A stretch of DNA of 64,000 nucleotides from Streptomyces sp. TG1A-8. GTDB taxonomy: Bacteria > Actinomycetota > Actinomycetes > Streptomycetales > Streptomycetaceae. A model generated the notes under the pieces. It did no database searches. It saw nothing but the letters and a program-made list of their open reading frames with translations, and was not told the DNA's origin. How positions within the stretch are numbered: position 1 is the first letter of the stretch; each line of letters opens with the position of its first letter. Location: contig NZ_JASTLB010000001.1 of assembly GCF_030499535.1 (NCBI RefSeq), positions 6,572,001 to 6,636,000 of the forward strand. Reading direction: 5' to 3'. The translations under genes were made by a program, and so were the position numbers. Of the stretch, positions 61,170 through 64,000 are shown piece after piece.

Positions 61170-62339
61170 CTACGGGCGGATGACGGCGCGGACGCAGCCG
61201 TCCGTCTTGTGCTTGAACAGGTCGTACGCCTTCGGCGCCTCGTCCAGGGTGACGGAGTGGGTGGCCAGGTGCGCGGTCTCCAGCTCACCGGCGGCCATGC
61301 GCTCCAGGAGCATCGGGATGTAGCGCTGACCGTGCATCTGCGCGCCGCGCACGGTCAGGCCCTTGTTGACCACCGCGCCGAGCGGGAACTTGTCGACGGC
61401 GCCCGCGAAGACGCCCAGGATGAAGACGGTGCCGGCCTTGCGGCAGGCGTGGATGGCCTGGCGCACCGCGGTGGGGCGGTCGGTCTGCAGCCGGAGCTGC
61501 TGCTTGACCTGGTCGTACAGGTGCATCGGGCCGTCGCCGTGCGCCTCCATGCCGACCGCCTCGATGCACACGTCGGGGCCGCGCCCGCCGGTGCGCTCGC
61601 GCAGTTCGGCGGCCACGTCGGTGCCGGTGTAGTCGATGGTCTCGGAGCCGACGTACCGCTCCGTCATCGCCAGCCGCTCGGGGATGCGGTCGATGGAGAT
61701 GACGCGCTCGGCGCCGAGCAGGATCGCCGCCCTGGCGGCCATCTGGCCGACGGCGCCGCAGCCCCACACCGCCACCACGTCGCCGGGCTTCACGCCGGCC
61801 AGGTCGGCGCCCATCCACCCGGTGGGCACCGAGTCGGAGACGAACAGCGCGCTCGTGTCGTCGATGCCCTCGGGCACGGGGAAGGCACCGTAGTCGGCGA
61901 AGGGCACGCGGACGTACTCGGCGTGGCTGCCGCGCAGGCCGCCCATGGCGTGCGAGTACCCGAAGATGCCCCCGGTCTCGTAGCCGAACAGGGCCTGCCC
62001 GAAACCCGGGTTGGTATTGGTGTTGTCGCACAGGGACCACAGGTCGTTGGCGCAGTACCAGCACCGCCCGCAGCCCACGAAGGAGCAGACGACGACCCGG
62101 TCGCCCACTTTGTGCCGGCGCACGCCGGAGCCCACTTCCACGACCTCGCCGAGGAACTCGTGGCCGATGACGTCACCCGCGCGCATCGCCGGGATGTAGC
62201 CGCCGATCAGGTGCAGGTCGGAGCCGCAGGTGGTACCCGCGACGAGCCGGACGACCATGTCCTGGTCGTTGTGCAGCTCGGGGTCGGGGACGTTCTCGAC
62301 GGAGAGCTTGTTCACGCCCTCCCAGCACAGCGCCTTCAC
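61170..62339 (-). CDS. Zinc-dependent alcohol dehydrogenase (formaldehyde-dehydrogenase-like)
   Basis: 389 residues, medium-chain dehydrogenase. Catalytic zinc ligands in GTTCGSDLHL and GHEFLGEVVEVG; the structural zinc site is reduced to SFVGCGRCWYCANDLWSLCDN, with all four cysteines visible. NAD-binding VAVWGCGAVGQMAARAAILLGAERVISIDR. The long form (~390) and YETGGIFGYSHAMGGLRGSHAEYVRVPFAD segment fit the glutathione-independent formaldehyde dehydrogenase branch. Substrate not proven. It overlaps the following small gene (read leftward first) by ATGA. Confidence 0.92.
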   Translation of the reverse strand: MKALCWEGVNKLSVENVPDPELHNDQDMVVRLVAGTTCGSDLHLIGGYIPAMRAGDVIGHEFLGEVVEVGSGVRRHKVGDRVVVCSFVGCGRCWYCANDLWSLCDNTNTNPGFGQALFGYETGGIFGYSHAMGGLRGSHAEYVRVPFADYGAFPVPEGIDDTSALFVSDSVPTGWMGADLAGVKPGDVVAVWGCGAVGQMAARAAILLGAERVISIDRIPERLAMTERYVGSETIDYTGTDVAAELRERTGGRGPDVCIEAVGMEAHGDGPMHLYDQVKQQLRLQTDRPTAVRQAIHACRKAGTVFILGVFAGAVDKFPLGAVVNKGLTVRGAQMHGQRYIPMLLERMAAGELETAHLATHSVTLDEAPKAYDLFKHKTDGCVRAVIRP

Positions 62340-62800
62340 AGCACCCCCTCCCCACCGGAGCGCCGGCTGAGCACCCCGACCAGTTTGCCGCCCGGAGTGG
62401 GCCGGGTCGTCGGCGGCGTGTCCGGGTGCAGCACCTCACCGGCCTCCAGCAGCGCCTTGGCCTCGCGCAGCGCGAGGCGGATCTCCTGACGCGGATCCCG
62501 GCCCGCGAGTCGCGCGGGCACGGCCGTCGCCGCCCGCGACGGCGGCTCCTTGGGCCGGACCGCCAGCTCCGTCCCGCGGTCCCCCGGGGCCGGGCGGACC
62601 CGGACGTCGACCTCGCCGGTGAACCGGTCCAGGGGCGGGGGCAGCGCCCCGTCGGGCTGCACGTCCGTGGGTGAGCGATTGATGGTGACCGTGAGCCATC
62701 GGTTGTCCGGCCGCCCGCCGGCGGCGCGGCCCGCCCGGGCCCTGCGCACCGCCACGACGCCGGCGCCGAGGACCGGCAGGGCCCACCACGTCCGCTTCAT
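62336..62800 (-). CDS. Hypothetical protein coupled to the alcohol dehydrogenase
   Basis: 154 residues: a short N-terminal hydrophobic segment (KRTWWALPVLGAGVVAVRRARAG) then a soluble part with WLTVTINRSPTDVQPDG, LDRFTGEVDVRVRPAPGDRGTELAVRP and a helical RDPRQEIRLALREAKALLEAGEVL. The middle resembles the strands of an SRPBCC-like domain (DVRVRPAPGDRGTELAVR), but too short for certainty. Its stop overlaps the alcohol dehydrogenase start (ATGA 62336-62339), which suggests they are made together. Confidence 0.7.
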   Translation of the reverse strand: MKRTWWALPVLGAGVVAVRRARAGRAAGGRPDNRWLTVTINRSPTDVQPDGALPPPLDRFTGEVDVRVRPAPGDRGTELAVRPKEPPSRAATAVPARLAGRDPRQEIRLALREAKALLEAGEVLHPDTPPTTRPTPGGKLVGVLSRRSGGEGVL

Positions 62801-62966
62801 GAGTCGCCTCCGGCGTAGTACTCGAGTCCGTCCCGCGCCGGGTTACCCGGGGCGTCCGCGTGAAACGGACGGCGCAGGGAGGAAAGGCCTGCTCGTGGGG
62901 CCGGGCGTGGAGCGGTGGGGCCCGGCGGCCCCGCATGGCGGCGCCGCCGCGGGGCACTCGGGCGCC

Positions 62967-63272
62967 GTGGCGAGGAAACAGCGGTACGCGGTGGCGGCGT
63001 CCGGCCGGTGGTGGGACGAGGAGGACGGCCGCTGGCTGCCCGCCGGCGAAGTGCACGCCTGGGAACGGGGGACGAACCAGACGGTGTGCGGCCTGTCCCT
63101 CCACCGTTCCCGGCTGGGCCGGTTCGCCGCCTTCGAGTGGGCCGACATCCTGCCCGAGTCCGGCGGCGCCGCCGATGCCGTCCGGCGGGTGTGCCCGCGC
63201 TGCGGCTCCGTCGCGGGGCCGCGTGGCGCGGGAGCGCGCCGGAGCTGGCAGCGAACCAACCCCCGGCCGTGA
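62967..63272 (+). CDS. Small hypothetical protein
   Basis: 101 residues from the GTG at 62967 (no strong ribosome binding site; start uncertain). The body [57 protein letters not shown] and the end with [10 protein letters not shown] suggest a small zinc-binding protein, since one His and three Cys are placed as possible ligands. Similar short proteins with HAWE..TxCGLSL and a CPxC end are common in actinobacteria; function unknown. Confidence 0.6.
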   Translation: MARKQRYAVAASGRWWDEEDGRWLPAGEVHAWERGTNQTVCGLSLHRSRLGRFAAFEWADILPESGGAADAVRRVCPRCGSVAGPRGAGARRSWQRTNPRP

Positions 63273-63469
63273 GGAGCGGGCCCTTCCGGCCCGGCCCCCG
63301 CGGTGGTCCCGCCGAGCGGGCCGCCGGCCCGTCCCGGACGGCGTCAGGGCCGCCCCGCCCGGCACGGCGGGCGCCGCGAACACGGGTGAGCCCCGGTCGG
63401 CGGGGCACCCGGGCGGGGAGCCGCCGCTCCGGGCGGTTCGGAGACCACGACACCTGTGGAGGTGCCCGC

Positions 63470-64000
63470 TTGTCGAACGGCGGACCCGTTGCGGGCCGGG
63501 ACGGCCTGCGCGCCGACCTGCGCGCTCTCGCGCGCGAGACGTTCGGCTGGGCGGACCTGGCCCCCGAGCAGCTGGCCGCGATGGAGGCGCTGTGCGACGG
63601 CCGGGACGTGCTCGTGGTGATGCCCACCGGCTCGGGCAAGTCGGCGATCTACCAGGTGCCGACGATGAGGCTGAGCGGTCCGGCCGTCGTCGTCTCCCCG
63701 CTGATCGCCCTGCAGCGCGACCAGGTCGAGGGGCTGCGCGACAGCGCCGCCCCCGCCGCCGCGGCGGTGAACTCCGCCCAGTCGGCGTCGGCCGTCGACG
63801 AGGCCTGGCGGTCCGTTCGCGAAGGGGAGGCGGAATACCTCTTCCTGTCCCCGGAGCAACTCGCCAAGGACGGCGTGGTGGACCGGCTGGGGCGGCTGGC
63901 GCCCTCCCTGTTCGTCGTGGACGAGGCGCACTGCGTCTCGTCCTGGGGGCACGACTTCCGCCCCGACTACCTGCGCCTCGGCGAGGTCGCCGAGCGGCTC
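63470..64000 (+). CDS. recQ: RecQ-family ATP-dependent DNA helicase, N-terminal part (runs out of the window)
   Basis: A TTG at 63470 with GGAGG 7 nt upstream begins 177 residues open to the window end. Motif 0/Q region ([40 protein letters not shown]) contains Walker A GSGKS; then motif Ia ([17 protein letters not shown]), and motif II with [23 protein letters not shown], the RecQ-specific DEAH plus aromatic-rich loop. Unwinds DNA 3' to 5' in repair. Family assignment is firm; the zinc and HRDC parts lie beyond the window. Confidence 0.88.
   Translation, partial: MSNGGPVAGRDGLRADLRALARETFGWADLAPEQLAAMEALCDGRDVLVVMPTGSGKSAIYQVPTMRLSGPAVVVSPLIALQRDQVEGLRDSAAPAAAAVNSAQSASAVDEAWRSVREGEAEYLFLSPEQLAKDGVVDRLGRLAPSLFVVDEAHCVSSWGHDFRPDYLRLGEVAERL

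Noticed and set aside
1..64000. tRNA or rRNA genes, CRISPR arrays, transposases, integrase or phage genes
   Set aside because: Looked for cloverleaf-like segments, regularly spaced repeats and mobile-element proteins while reading; none was convincing.

Overview
The window is high-GC DNA from an actinomycete, almost certainly a Streptomyces. Support for this includes the extreme GC preference at third codon positions, the GTG/TTG starts behind purine-rich ribosome binding sites, the STAS/anti-sigma/SpoIIE-type phosphatase proteins, a GAF-ANTAR regulator, a DUF1206 membrane protein, an MpaB-like oxygenase, an ECF41 sigma factor and a GylR-like regulator next to glpK. No rRNA, tRNA, CRISPR array, prophage or insertion sequence was recognised.

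Layout. 0-3.2 kb: the 3' end of one cytochrome P450, a complete convergent P450 that resembles CYP158A (biflaviolin synthase type), and a YihY-type membrane protein. 3.3-8.4 kb: a run of mostly redox genes (SRPBCC protein coupled to a phytoene-desaturase-like FAD oxidoreductase, a conserved hypothetical, an SDR, a pyrimidine-dimer glycosylase-like protein, an MpaB-like oxygenase). 8.4-14.3 kb: signalling genes, including a translationally coupled trio of PAS-GAF-PP2C phosphatase, a cobalamin-binding protein carrying the W-x9-EH motif of CarH/LitR photoreceptors, and a STAS protein; a spore-photoproduct-lyase-like radical SAM gene converges on it. 14.3-24.2 kb: small membrane proteins, a secreted cutinase/PET-hydrolase-type esterase, a large LuxR regulator, a GDSL lipase, an isochorismatase-like hydrolase, hypotheticals and a GAF-ANTAR regulator.

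24.3-31.4 kb is notable for broken genes: a sigma-region-2/CAP-domain fusion with a frameshift, a frameshifted NAD kinase, and a frameshifted DauR-like regulator beside a truncated ammonia-lyase. Intact genes between them encode a class A beta-lactamase-like hydrolase, an NCS1 permease and a secreted CAP protein. 31.4-38.5 kb: an anti-sigma-like ATPase, GylR-like regulator with glpK, a GlxA/AraC regulator, gap, a secreted tannase-like esterase and a tiny membrane protein. 38.5-51 kb is a carbohydrate region: a secreted GH54 arabinofuranosidase with duplicated ricin-type lectin repeats, an SDR, remnants of a MalF/MalG importer, a complete YtfQRT-YjfF-like galactofuranose ABC importer, a LacI regulator and a secreted GH2 enzyme with a PA14 domain. 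Related 15-bp operator-like elements lie upstream of both the importer and the GH2 gene, so this looks like a galactofuranoside-use locus.

51-64 kb: phosphoketolase, an ECF41 sigma factor with the relic of an oxidoreductase partner, an aldehyde/xanthine-dehydrogenase-type molybdoenzyme operon (2Fe-2S, FAD, Mo subunits and an XdhC-like factor) divergent from a TetR gene across an 18-bp perfect inverted repeat, a zinc alcohol dehydrogenase with a small downstream-facing partner, a small hypothetical, and the start of a RecQ-family helicase.

Three genes (5520, 25200 and 58380 regions) would each be restored by adding one G to a G run on the coding strand. This pattern may be consensus error in the assembly rather than biology. 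All family calls come from reading the sequence; no database search was possible.
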